Shown: positions 26,275 through 34,343 of the stretch, in pieces | How the letters are laid out: the number at the start of each line of letters is the position of its first letter | Position numbering within the stretch: the first letter of the stretch is position 1 | Source of the DNA: JBGSYN01 sp041750975 | GTDB lineage: Bacteria; Pseudomonadota; Alphaproteobacteria; Geminicoccales; Geminicoccaceae | Assembly (NCBI GenBank): GCA_041750975.1 | Contig: JBGSYN010000150.1 | Span: 32,159 to 96,158, forward strand | DNA: 64,000 bases | Reading direction: 5' to 3' | Notes under the pieces: model-generated | What the model was told of the DNA's origin: nothing | The model's input: only the letters and a program-made list of their open reading frames with translations | Database searches by the model: none | Position numbers and translations under genes: made by a program

Positions 26275-28429
26275 TCGTCAGGGCCTCTTGCTTCAGCCGC
26301 CAGGGCAGGAGGGTCGTGCGCCCGGCACCCGCCGTCTCGATCGCCTGTTTGATAGCATCCTGTTGTCCAAGAAGAACCACCAACCGTCGGGCCCGCGTCA
26401 CTGCGGTATAGATGAGCCGGCGCTGCAGCATGCGTCCATGTTGCTTGGCGACCACGACAATTACGGCGGGGTATTCGGAGCCCTGTGACTTGTGCACGGT
26501 GATGGCGTAGGCGAGTGTAAGCTGGCCGAGATCGGAGAAACCATAGGCAACACGTCGGTTGTCGATCTCGACTTCCAGGAGCGATTCGGGTTCGTCGATC
26601 TTGACGATGATGCCGATATCTCCATTGCTGACCTCGCGCTGATAGTCGTTCTCAAGCTGCATGACCTTGTCGCCGATGCCGTATCGAGTGCCGCCACGCT
26701 CAACGAAGGCAATGGGGTTGGGGTTGATGGCACCCTGCAGCAACTCATTAAGGTCCCGGGTGCCGGCCGAGCCCTTGTTCGTGGGCGTGATCACTTGAAT
26801 GTCGTGGATAGGGTCGAGCTCGAACCGCAGCGGCATCCGGTTGGTCACTAATTCCAGCAGAAGGTGTTGAATATCCTGAGGCGAATCGGCCCTGATGCCA
26901 TAGAGATCGCCAGGTTCCTCCTCCGCGCGTGCGTAAATCGGCTGCTGCCCCTGCCGGATGCGATGGGCATTTGCAACAATGCTGCTTTCCGACCCCTGTC
27001 GAAATACCTGATTGAGGGGGCATAGATTTATGCCCGACGCAGCAATCAGATCGGCCAATATTTGACCCGGCCCGATTGACGGCAGCTGATCGGCATCGCC
27101 AACGAGCAATAGCGAAGCGTCGACTGGCAGGGCTTCCAATGTTGCAGCGAACAGGAGGGTGTCGACCATCGACATTTCGTCGATGACCAGAACATCGCAC
27201 TCAAGCGGCTGTTCGCGATGGCGTCCAAAACCGCGACCTGGATCGGCCTCGAGCAGTCGATGCAGCGTCCAGGCTTGGCGACCGCAACTCGCAGCTAGGC
27301 GCCGGGCTGCGCGGCCTGTTGGGGCTGCAAGCAAGACAACCGCGTCGGTCCTGTTGCTCAATACGTCGACCACGACGCGCACGATCGTGGTTTTCCCGGT
27401 GCCGGGACCGCCGGTGATGATATTGAGCTTGTTCGCGAGAGACCCGAGCACAGCATTTCGCTGCTCCGGAGCCAAAACATGCCCTAGTTTTGCTTCGAAT
27501 GCATCGACGGCCTCGACGAGGCCGTCGATTTCCCAGGATACGCGCCTCGACCTGAGACGCGTAAGGTTCTGGACAATCTCGACTTCCGCCTGATCCAGCG
27601 ATTTGAGGAGAACCAACTCTCTGGATTCGGTCTGTCTATAGACCAGATAGCCTTTTGAGACCGCCTCGTTCAGCGCCTCCTCTAAGCCATCCCCAGGGCA
27701 GTCCAAGACGACTGCAGTACGCTGAACCAGGTGACCTCGGCTCACCGCCACCTGACCATCCGTTTCGGCTTCCGTGAGGATATGCTCAAGTCCGGCAATC
27801 AGACGAGTCGGAGCATCTTTTTCGATCCCCAGACTTTGTGCGAGCCGATCCGCGGTCGCAAAGCCGATCCCTCGAATTTCGCGCGCGAGCAAATAAGGAT
27901 CGGCCACGATTTTGTCTGTGGCCGCTGCCCCGTATCGATCGAATATTCGCCGGGCCGTCGCTGCATTGATCCCATGGCCCTGCAGGAAGATCAGCGTATT
28001 GCGCGCGGCGGCTTGATCCTTCCATGCAAGTCCGATTCGCTTGGCCATCCGCGGACCGATACCTCCGACTTCAGCGAGGCGCTCCGGTTGGCATTCGATG
28101 ATTTCGGCGAGCCGGTCGCCAAACTTCGAGAACATCCGCTTGGCGAGGGAGCGGCCGACGCCCTTGAGCGCTCCGGCCGCGAGATAGTCCTTCAGGGCAG
28201 TCGGCGATGATGGCGCGACCAGTTCAATTCGCTCGGCCTTGAATTGCCGGCCCCAGGTCCGATCCTCGGTCCAACTGCCTTCTGCCCGGATCATCTCACC
28301 AGGCTGCGGCTGAACAGTCACTCCCAGTACGGGGACGGTCTGGCGTTCCCCTGAAACGCGAACCAATACTATGCTATATCCGCTCTCCTCATTGTGGAAT
28401 ACGACCCGCTCGACCGTGCCTGTCAGCAT
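26240..28429 (-). CDS. recD2: SF1B helicase RecD2 (ATP-dependent RecD-like DNA helicase)
   Basis: The 729-residue protein is a RecD2-type 5'-3' DNA helicase. It has an N-terminal OB-like segment (LTGTVERVVFHNEESGYSIV), a helix-hairpin-helix region (LAEVGGIGPRMAKRIGLAW), Walker A GGPGTGKTTIV, DEMSMVD, LVGDADQLPSIGPG and the C-terminal VHKSQGSEYPAVIVV. RecD2 works apart from RecBC and is linked to DNA repair. The ATG at 28429 was chosen since LTGTVERV normally begins the family; the frame extends to 28468 without family sequence. It is divergent from the glycerophosphodiesterase gene with only 30 bp between starts, so the promoters must overlap the coding ends. Confidence 0.93.
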   Translation of the reverse strand: MLTGTVERVVFHNEESGYSIVLVRVSGERQTVPVLGVTVQPQPGEMIRAEGSWTEDRTWGRQFKAERIELVAPSSPTALKDYLAAGALKGVGRSLAKRMFSKFGDRLAEIIECQPERLAEVGGIGPRMAKRIGLAWKDQAAARNTLIFLQGHGINAATARRIFDRYGAAATDKIVADPYLLAREIRGIGFATADRLAQSLGIEKDAPTRLIAGLEHILTEAETDGQVAVSRGHLVQRTAVVLDCPGDGLEEALNEAVSKGYLVYRQTESRELVLLKSLDQAEVEIVQNLTRLRSRRVSWEIDGLVEAVDAFEAKLGHVLAPEQRNAVLGSLANKLNIITGGPGTGKTTIVRVVVDVLSNRTDAVVLLAAPTGRAARRLAASCGRQAWTLHRLLEADPGRGFGRHREQPLECDVLVIDEMSMVDTLLFAATLEALPVDASLLLVGDADQLPSIGPGQILADLIAASGINLCPLNQVFRQGSESSIVANAHRIRQGQQPIYARAEEEPGDLYGIRADSPQDIQHLLLELVTNRMPLRFELDPIHDIQVITPTNKGSAGTRDLNELLQGAINPNPIAFVERGGTRYGIGDKVMQLENDYQREVSNGDIGIIVKIDEPESLLEVEIDNRRVAYGFSDLGQLTLAYAITVHKSQGSEYPAVIVVVAKQHGRMLQRRLIYTAVTRARRLVVLLGQQDAIKQAIETAGAGRTTLLPWRLKQEALTNDGRDEPRTTF

Positions 28430-28459
28430 TACTGCAATTCCAACAGAGAGGCGGCACCC

Positions 28460-29233
28460 ATGATCCAACCTGAAAATTCTGGGAGGGCTCTCAAAGCGGA
28501 GACACCCTCAATCATCGGCCACCGCGGTGCGGCAGCGCGAGCACCCGAGAATACACTCGCATCGATACGCCGAGCCTATGATGACGGGGCAAGGTGGGTG
28601 GAATTCGACGTCAAACTCACATTGGATGGCATACCGATAGTGATGCATGACGATCACCTGGACCGGACCACCGATCTTACAGGGGCAGTGGCACAAACGA
28701 CTTTTGAAACCTTAAGCCATGTGTCGGCTGGCGCCTGGTTCGACCGATCCTTTGCCGGCGAGAAGATTCCGACGTTGCGCGAAACCTTGGCAACTTTATT
28801 GCAGCTAGGACTTGGCGCCAATATCGAAATCAAGCCATGCCCTGGTCGGGAGCGTGAAACCGCAGCTGCGGCCATTTCTGTTCTGGCGGAAACATGGCCC
28901 ACTGACGTGCCTTGGCCGCTCATTTCGAGCTTCTCCGAAGAAGCATTGGACGAAGTCAAACGATTTCAGCCAGTCCTGCCATGTGGACTGCTCATGACAT
29001 CGCTGTCGCCAGATTGGAAAGAAAAATTGGAACGCCTTGATTGCGCCACCGTCCATCTCGATCATGCGTCACTCGATGACAACGCCCTCGCTTCGCTGGT
29101 TCGCGAACGGTGGCCGTTGGTTCTCTACACAGTCAACGACGTCGACCGGGCCCGCCATCTCCTCGAACGAGGCGCACACGCTCTAATCACTGATGATCCC
29201 CGCAAATTGATCGATCGGCTTGGCGTTCAATAG
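28460..29233 (+). CDS. glycerophosphodiester phosphodiesterase
   Basis: The 257-residue enzyme hydrolyses glycerophosphodiesters to glycerol-3-phosphate and an alcohol. The signature IIGHRGAAARAPENTLASI with the catalytic His, the metal/acid segment WVEFDVKLTLDGIPIVMHDD and NIEIKPCPG are present. It has the cytosolic UgpQ length and no signal peptide. The ATG at 28460 is preceded 8 bases upstream by AGAGAGG, a good ribosome binding site, which decides against the longer frame from 28394. It ends 7 bp inside the 3' end of lexA (convergent). Confidence 0.93.
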   Translation: MIQPENSGRALKAETPSIIGHRGAAARAPENTLASIRRAYDDGARWVEFDVKLTLDGIPIVMHDDHLDRTTDLTGAVAQTTFETLSHVSAGAWFDRSFAGEKIPTLRETLATLLQLGLGANIEIKPCPGRERETAAAAISVLAETWPTDVPWPLISSFSEEALDEVKRFQPVLPCGLLMTSLSPDWKEKLERLDCATVHLDHASLDDNALASLVRERWPLVLYTVNDVDRARHLLERGAHALITDDPRKLIDRLGVQ

Positions 29234-29934
29234 GTTCGCATCAAGCCGACCAGTCGGCCCTGAACCTTAACTTGGTTGGGACCGAAGATGCGGGTTTCGA
29301 ACGCGGGATTTGCGGCCTCCAATGCAATCGAAGCGCCTCGTTTGCGCAAGCGCTTCAGCGTGACCTCGCGGTCCTCGATCAGCGCGACCACAATCTCGCC
29401 GTTTTCGGCGGCATCGGAGCGCAGGATGAGAACCTTGTCGCCGTCGAAAATACCGGCGTTGATCATCGAATCGCCGACCACCTCGAGGACGTAGTGCTCG
29501 CCGGATCCGAGCATCTCCTGGGGAACGTCCATGGACTGCGCATTGTCAGCCAGCGCTTCGATCGGCGTGCCCGCAGCAATGCGTCCATATATTGGGATGC
29601 TGGTGGTTCCCGAGACACCAGTAAGCGGCTTGGTTTTACGTCCATGGCCGAATGACGGCCGGACAATATTGGTGCTGTCTTGCCCTTGCGATTCGGGGTC
29701 ACCCGCAGCCGCAGCTAATTCCGGCAGTGAGCGAAGTATCTCCACTGCCCGGGCCCGATAGGCGAGACGTCGGATGAAGCCGCGTTCTTCGAGACCGGAA
29801 ATAAGACGATGAATGCCCGATTTGGATTTAAGTTTGAGAGCGTAGCGCATTTCGTCGAATGACGGAGAAATACCGTTTTCATCCATATAATCATGGATGA
29901 AAGTCAAGAGTTGTCGTTGACGTTGGGTAAGCAA
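29227..29934 (-). CDS. lexA: SOS response repressor LexA
   Basis: LexA represses DNA-damage genes until RecA filaments trigger its self-cleavage. The 235-residue product has the alphaproteobacterial winged-helix N-terminus (ISPSFDEMRYALKLKSKSGI, then RLISGLEERGFIRRL), the cleavage site Ala121-Gly122 in RIAAGTP, the catalytic Ser156 in VGDSMINAG and Lys194 in VTLKRL. The start is read as TTG at 29934, giving MLTQRQRQLLTFI as in homologues, with GGAG 7 bases upstream. The ATG at 29967 would add 11 atypical residues. The promoter carries a perfect LexA box, so the gene is autoregulated. Confidence 0.96.
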   Translation of the reverse strand: MLTQRQRQLLTFIHDYMDENGISPSFDEMRYALKLKSKSGIHRLISGLEERGFIRRLAYRARAVEILRSLPELAAAAGDPESQGQDSTNIVRPSFGHGRKTKPLTGVSGTTSIPIYGRIAAGTPIEALADNAQSMDVPQEMLGSGEHYVLEVVGDSMINAGIFDGDKVLILRSDAAENGEIVVALIEDREVTLKRLRKRGASIALEAANPAFETRIFGPNQVKVQGRLVGLMRTY

Positions 29935-29981
29935 TCGATCACTCCACCGGTCCGCCGGATATGGCAAGGATGATGGACGAT

Positions 29982-30010
29982 GTTCTACATTAGTTCCTAT
30001 TCGTCGTCAA
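29982..30010 (-). promoter_or_regulatory. lexA promoter with LexA operator (SOS box)
   Basis: On the minus strand a -35 box TTGACG (30010-30005), a 17-base spacer and a -10 box TAGAAC (29987-29982) precede lexA. The alphaproteobacterial SOS box, seen on the plus strand as GTTC-TACATTA-GTTC at 29982-29996, overlaps the -10 box and spacer. Bound LexA would block RNA polymerase. The box is 48 bp before the TTG start. Confidence 0.85.
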
Positions 30011-30033
30011 GCGACCTTCTTGCAGATAAATAA

Positions 30034-31230
30034 TCATAAGAACTCGGCAATTTCAACCATAACGATAGTATCGCCAGGGTTTTTTTCGCTGTCGTGAGGT
30101 GGCCGGACGATCAATGCGTCGGCTTTTGCAAAGGTTGCGTACATCGAACTATCCTGACGTGGCGCACTCTCGACCCATAGTTCGCCGTTCCGGGCCGTCA
30201 CAAACGATCTCAGATAATCCTGACGTTCATCGTTCGGTGCCAATGAGTTCGTTAGGCGTCCGGATTTCGTCGGTAGGCCCGTCGGTTGTGCCAGCATGGC
30301 AGCGATGATGGGGCGCAGGAAAATGATGCTGCAAACCGAAGCAGACACGGGGTTCCCAGGCAGCCCGAGCAATGGCGTTCCTCGCAGATTTCCGAACATC
30401 AAAGGCTTCCCCGGTCGCATGGCGATCTTCCAGAAGTCGAGTTCAAGCTCTGCGCTCTCGAATGCGGTGCGTATTAGGTCATATTCGCCGACCGAAGCCC
30501 CACCCGTGGTGACCAAAAGATCCAGAGTATCCAAATTGGCAGTGACTTCGTGCAGGGAATCAACGGTGTCTTTGGCTATCCCCAGATCGATGGATTCTGC
30601 GCCCCACCTCCGGCACATGGCGGCCAGTGCCGTCGTATTGGAACTGATATGCTGATGATCGGCCGGCGTCGTGCCTGGCCTCGCAAGCTCATCGCCTGTG
30701 GCGAGCAAGCCAATTCTGGGCCTCCTATAAACCGGAAGCCAATAGTGGCCCATTGTGGCTGCCAATCCGAGTGCCTGTGGCCCAAGTCTCGTGCCAGCGC
30801 GAAGGCCCACCCACCCTTTCTGGAAATCCAATCCAGCGGGCCTGACATAGCGTCCAGTATCCACGGGTTCGGTGAATCGGATGGAGTTGGCTTCTCGAAC
30901 CGCATTTTCCTGGATCAGTATGGCATCGGCATTATCGGGAAGGGGTGCCCCGGTGAAGATTCTTACTGCCTGACCGCCTTCGAGTGGTTGATCGAAAAAG
31001 TCTCCGGCACGAACCTCTCCAATCACTTCGAGGATTCGGGAACTTAAGGTGTCCTGCGCTCGAATCGCGTACCCATCCATTGCCGAAACGGCCTTGGGAG
31101 GTTGGGTTCTTAGGGCTTCGAGCTCCGCCGCAAGGAAGCGATCATCGGCATGGTCGAGCGTGATCCATTCCGATCCCACCGGGGCGAAGCGTTCAAGGAT
31201 TCGAGCGGTCGCCTCCTCGACAGGGATCAT
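30034..31230 (-). CDS. moeA: molybdopterin molybdenumtransferase MoeA
   Basis: MoeA inserts molybdate into adenylated molybdopterin to complete the molybdenum cofactor. The 398-residue product has the family length and motifs: SAMDGYAIRAQD near residue 45, GAPLPDNADAILIQENA, LLATGDEL, TTGGASVGEYD and LFGNLRGTPLLGLPGNPVS-like sequence (MFGNLRGTPLLGLPGNP). The ATG at 31230 overlaps the moaC stop (ATGA). A longer frame from 31404 would lie within moaC and lacks family sequence. It ends the trpGDC-moaC-moeA run, 99 bp before lexA. Confidence 0.95.
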   Translation of the reverse strand: MIPVEEATARILERFAPVGSEWITLDHADDRFLAAELEALRTQPPKAVSAMDGYAIRAQDTLSSRILEVIGEVRAGDFFDQPLEGGQAVRIFTGAPLPDNADAILIQENAVREANSIRFTEPVDTGRYVRPAGLDFQKGWVGLRAGTRLGPQALGLAATMGHYWLPVYRRPRIGLLATGDELARPGTTPADHQHISSNTTALAAMCRRWGAESIDLGIAKDTVDSLHEVTANLDTLDLLVTTGGASVGEYDLIRTAFESAELELDFWKIAMRPGKPLMFGNLRGTPLLGLPGNPVSASVCSIIFLRPIIAAMLAQPTGLPTKSGRLTNSLAPNDERQDYLRSFVTARNGELWVESAPRQDSSMYATFAKADALIVRPPHDSEKNPGDTIVMVEIAEFL

Positions 31231-31709
31231 TTTGGCTCTGCTTGAAAGTCTCCGGATTTCCCGCCTGACTTGAAAATCAGCCGGGTTTCTCTGATGGTCA
31301 TGCCGCGATCGACGGCTTTGCACATATCGTAGATCGTCAATGCCGCAACAGAAGCCGCGGTCAAGGCTTCCATTTCCACCCCCGTTTTTCCGGTCGTCGT
31401 GCAAGTGGCGCGGATCAACACACCAGGCAGACTTGCATCAGGCTCGAGTTCGAGCTCAACCTTCTCCAGCGGCAGTGGGTGACATAGAGGGATAAGTTCG
31501 GCGGTACGTTTGGCCGCCATGATACCCGCGAGACGAGCTACGCCGAGCACGTCACCCTTTTTGGCCGTTCCGGCTTCGATGTGCTCGAGGGTAGATCGCG
31601 CCATCGAAATAGTCGATTCAGCGATTGCCAAACGCGCTGTCACTGCCTTTGAGGAGACGTCAACCATGACAGCCTGGCCGCGCGAATCGAAATGAGTGAG
31701 TTCTGTCAT
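31227..31709 (-). CDS. moaC: cyclic pyranopterin monophosphate synthase MoaC
   Basis: MoaC, with MoaA, converts GTP to cyclic pyranopterin monophosphate, the first stage of molybdenum cofactor synthesis. The 160-residue protein contains MVDVSSKAVTARLAIAES, the substrate-binding LIPLCHPLPLEKV and GVEMEALTAASVAALTIYDMCKA. It overlaps trpC upstream and moeA downstream by 4 bp each (ATGA type), so the unit is tightly coupled. No moaA, moaD or moaE is in the window. Confidence 0.96.
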   Translation of the reverse strand: MTELTHFDSRGQAVMVDVSSKAVTARLAIAESTISMARSTLEHIEAGTAKKGDVLGVARLAGIMAAKRTAELIPLCHPLPLEKVELELEPDASLPGVLIRATCTTTGKTGVEMEALTAASVAALTIYDMCKAVDRGMTIRETRLIFKSGGKSGDFQAEPK

Positions 31710-32506
31710 GCGTCGGCCTTCAAGCCGAGAAGCAGTCGTGTTGCGGCCGACACATCGGCCTCGCGCATGAGCGATTCACCAACGAGGAAGGCCCGGGCGC
31801 CCGCGTCGTGCATTCGGCGAAGGTCATCATGATCCTGGATGCCGCTTTCGGCGACGACAAGTCGCTCCCGCGGCACCAGAGGCGCAAGCTCGAGAGTGGC
31901 GTCGGTTCGAACCGTAAGTGACTTAAGATTGCGATTGTTGATGCCGATCATTCCGATCTCAACTTTGAGCGCGCGCTCCAGTTCCTCACCGCTATGAACC
32001 TCGATCAGGACATCCAGACCGATTTCATGCGCGAGAGAAGCGAATGATCGCAACTCGGGACCGCTGAGGGCAGCTACTATCAGCAAGATGGCATCGGCGC
32101 CCAAAGCGCGAGCTTCGAGGATCTGATAAGCGTCGATAGTGAAATCTTTGCGCAAGCAAGGCAGCGTCGTGGCCTCGCGGGCCATTTGAAGCGCTTCGTC
32201 GGATCCCTGAAAATAATGGGATTCAGTTAACACGGAGAGACAACTCGCCCCGCCCTCGGTGTAGGCCTCGGCCAGCAGGCGCGGGTCGAAGTCGGCGCGA
32301 ATCAAACCCTTGGAGGGCGAGGCCTTCTTGATTTCGGCGATCAGCGCCATTGCTCCGGTGGACGCCTTCTCGAGAAGCGCTTGCGCGAAACCCCGGCAGG
32401 GGAGATCGCCCAATGACCGTTCCAACTCCGCTTGGGGATACCGGCCTTTGCGCGCCTCGACCTCGCGCCTTTTGAACTCGCATATTTCCCGGAGCTTATC
32501 GCTCAT
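31706..32506 (-). CDS. trpC: indole-3-glycerol phosphate synthase
   Basis: TrpC closes the indole ring of tryptophan by converting CdRP to indole-3-glycerol phosphate. The 266-residue TIM barrel shows LIAEIKKASPSKGLIRADFDP, the barrel segment LPCLRKDFTIDAYQILEARA, IGINNRNLKSL and VAESGIQ. It is monofunctional, with no TrpF fused. It overlaps trpD (ATGA) and moaC by 4 bp each. Confidence 0.96.
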   Translation of the reverse strand: MSDKLREICEFKRREVEARKGRYPQAELERSLGDLPCRGFAQALLEKASTGAMALIAEIKKASPSKGLIRADFDPRLLAEAYTEGGASCLSVLTESHYFQGSDEALQMAREATTLPCLRKDFTIDAYQILEARALGADAILLIVAALSGPELRSFASLAHEIGLDVLIEVHSGEELERALKVEIGMIGINNRNLKSLTVRTDATLELAPLVPRERLVVAESGIQDHDDLRRMHDAGARAFLVGESLMREADVSAATRLLLGLKADA

Positions 32507-33540
32507 GCGCCGGCCGGTTGCGTCGTCACTTCGATAAGCCGTTCGAGGCAGGCTTGAGCCTTGCCCTGATCGATGCTCGAAGCCGCCTGACTTACACCGT
32601 CTTCAAGGGTCGACGCCTGCCCGGCGACGACCAGCACGGCAGCGCTCCCTAGCAGAACGATGTCTCTAAGCGGCCCCGCTTCGCCGGCCAAAACCCTGCG
32701 GATTGCCGCTGCGTTGGTTGCAGGATCATCGCCCAGCAGATCGGCCATGTTTGAGCGTCTGAGCCCGGCGTCCTCAGGGGATACCTCGAAAGTGCGAACT
32801 CGATCGCCGGTCCATTCGGCAACCAGCGTCGACGTCGTCGTCGAAAGCTCATCGAGCCCATCCCGACCATGCACCACCCAGGCCCGTTCCGCACCCAATT
32901 GACCAAGGACATGCGCAAGAGGTTCCACCCATTCCGGCGCGAAGACCCCGACGACCTGACGCTTGACGCTCGCCGGATTGGCAAGCGGCCCCAGGAGATT
33001 GAAAATCGTTCGTGTACCCAGTTCCATTCGTGGGATCGCGACATGCTTCATCGAAGCATGATGCCGCGGGGCCATCATGAAGCAGATGCCGGCCTCGTCT
33101 ATGGCTTCAGGCAGACGATCCAATGGTCCATCGATGTCGACACCGAGGGCTTTGAGAACATCCGCCGACCCCGATTTGGAGGTCAGACCACGGTTGCCGT
33201 GCTTGGCTACGGGGACTCCGCATCCGGCAACCACGAGGGCAACGGCCGTGGAAACATTGTGGGTGCCTTTAGCGTCACCGCCAGTACCGCACGTGTCGAC
33301 CGCGTTGTCGGGCACGTGCACAGGCGTCATCCGTGCGCGCAGGGACAGGGCGCCTGCGATGATCTCCTCGACGGTCTCGCCACGAACCCGAAGCGCCATG
33401 AGAAATCCGGCGGTTTGCGCCGGTGTAACCTCTCCGGTCATCATCAGGTCGAAGGCGCTACGCGCCTCTTCCATCGACAGAGATTGGCCTGTTGCCGCTC
33501 TGGCAAGATGCTTCTTGAAGGTTGCCTGCGCTTCGCTCAT
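32503..33540 (-). CDS. trpD: anthranilate phosphoribosyltransferase
   Basis: TrpD joins anthranilate to PRPP in the second step of tryptophan synthesis. The 345-residue product has the PRPP-binding motif VDTCGTGGDAKGTHNVSTA, the anthranilate site VAKHGNRGLTSKSGSADVLKALG and GPLANPA. It overlaps trpG and trpC by 4 bp each. Confidence 0.96.
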   Translation of the reverse strand: MSEAQATFKKHLARAATGQSLSMEEARSAFDLMMTGEVTPAQTAGFLMALRVRGETVEEIIAGALSLRARMTPVHVPDNAVDTCGTGGDAKGTHNVSTAVALVVAGCGVPVAKHGNRGLTSKSGSADVLKALGVDIDGPLDRLPEAIDEAGICFMMAPRHHASMKHVAIPRMELGTRTIFNLLGPLANPASVKRQVVGVFAPEWVEPLAHVLGQLGAERAWVVHGRDGLDELSTTTSTLVAEWTGDRVRTFEVSPEDAGLRRSNMADLLGDDPATNAAAIRRVLAGEAGPLRDIVLLGSAAVLVVAGQASTLEDGVSQAASSIDQGKAQACLERLIEVTTQPAGA

Positions 33541-34121
33541 GCGTTGCCGGCAGAATTGCAGATTTCAAGGAAGTTCGAGAGCAATTTGTGACCGTGCTCT
33601 GTCTCGATACTCTCGGGATGAAATTGAACGCCGAAAATCGGCAGGTTTTTGTGTGCCAATCCCATGATAATGCCATCCTCCGTATGCGCGGTTGCCACCA
33701 GGCTTTCCGGCAAGCTGTCTTCGGCCGCAATCAAGGAATGGTACCGGGTTGCGCGGAAGGGCGATGGCAAATCCTTGAATACCCCCCGACGATCATGATG
33801 TATTCCACTGATCTTGCCATGCATGACCATCGGTGCCCGTGCGATGGTCCCACCATAGGCTTGCGCAATCGACTGGTGGCCAAGACACACGCCGAGTATC
33901 GGAATCCTTTCGCCGCATGCCCGCACAGCTTCGACAGAGACACCGGCACGGTCTGGATCGCAGGGACCGGGCGAGATCACGAGGCCCGTGAACGGACGCT
34001 CGAGGATCTCGTCGACACCGATGGCATCGTTACGACGAACCTCGACTTCCGCTCCGAGTTCGCCGAGGAAGTGGTATAAGTTATAGGTGAAGCTGTCGTA
34101 GTTATCGATCAGGAGCAACAT
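33537..34121 (-). CDS. trpG: anthranilate synthase glutamine amidotransferase subunit
   Basis: TrpG releases ammonia from glutamine for anthranilate synthase, working with TrpE. The 194-residue class I amidotransferase has the nucleophile Cys79 in GVCLGHQ, VISPGPCDPDRAG and the His/Glu pair in VQFHPESI. The start at ATG 34121 gives the usual LLIDNYDSFTYNLYH N-terminus; an open frame back to 34283 is promoter DNA. It begins the trpGDC-moaC-moeA operon. Its partner trpE is separated by a gene in opposite orientation. Confidence 0.95.
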   Translation of the reverse strand: MLLLIDNYDSFTYNLYHFLGELGAEVEVRRNDAIGVDEILERPFTGLVISPGPCDPDRAGVSVEAVRACGERIPILGVCLGHQSIAQAYGGTIARAPMVMHGKISGIHHDRRGVFKDLPSPFRATRYHSLIAAEDSLPESLVATAHTEDGIIMGLAHKNLPIFGVQFHPESIETEHGHKLLSNFLEICNSAGNA

Positions 34122-34205
34122 TCTTGGACCCCGCAACAGGTATTGACCAAAGCGGTCTTCGCAGACGCCGTCAAGGTGCAGATGCGAGCCAACGGTTGGC
34201 GTTGC

Positions 34206-34248
34206 ATAATATCGAGTGTGTATTCCTTTGTGCAAAAAAGACACACTC
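34206..34248 (-). promoter_or_regulatory. candidate trpG promoter with flanking inverted repeat
   Basis: On the minus strand TTGCAC (34235-34230), an 18-base spacer and TATTAT (34211-34206) form a plausible sigma-70-type promoter 85 bp before trpG. A perfect 8 bp inverted repeat, GAGTGTGT (34214-34221) and ACACACTC (34241-34248), has one arm in the spacer and one just upstream of the -35 box, the position of an operator. A smaller palindrome GCCAAC-G-GTTGGC is at 34188-34200. I see no Trp-codon leader peptide. Confidence 0.35.
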
Positions 34249-34343
34249 CGTTTGTCGGTTGGGAACGGAGTATTCCAGTACAACGGCCCTGAGCTATAAG
34301 CTCAACTCGTCAGCCTAACCGGTTTGATTTGCCAAGAAATGTG

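Noticed and set aside
32869..33591. 240-codon plus-strand frame opposite trpD
   Set aside because: Antisense to conserved trpD; composition and lack of motifs mark it as a shadow.
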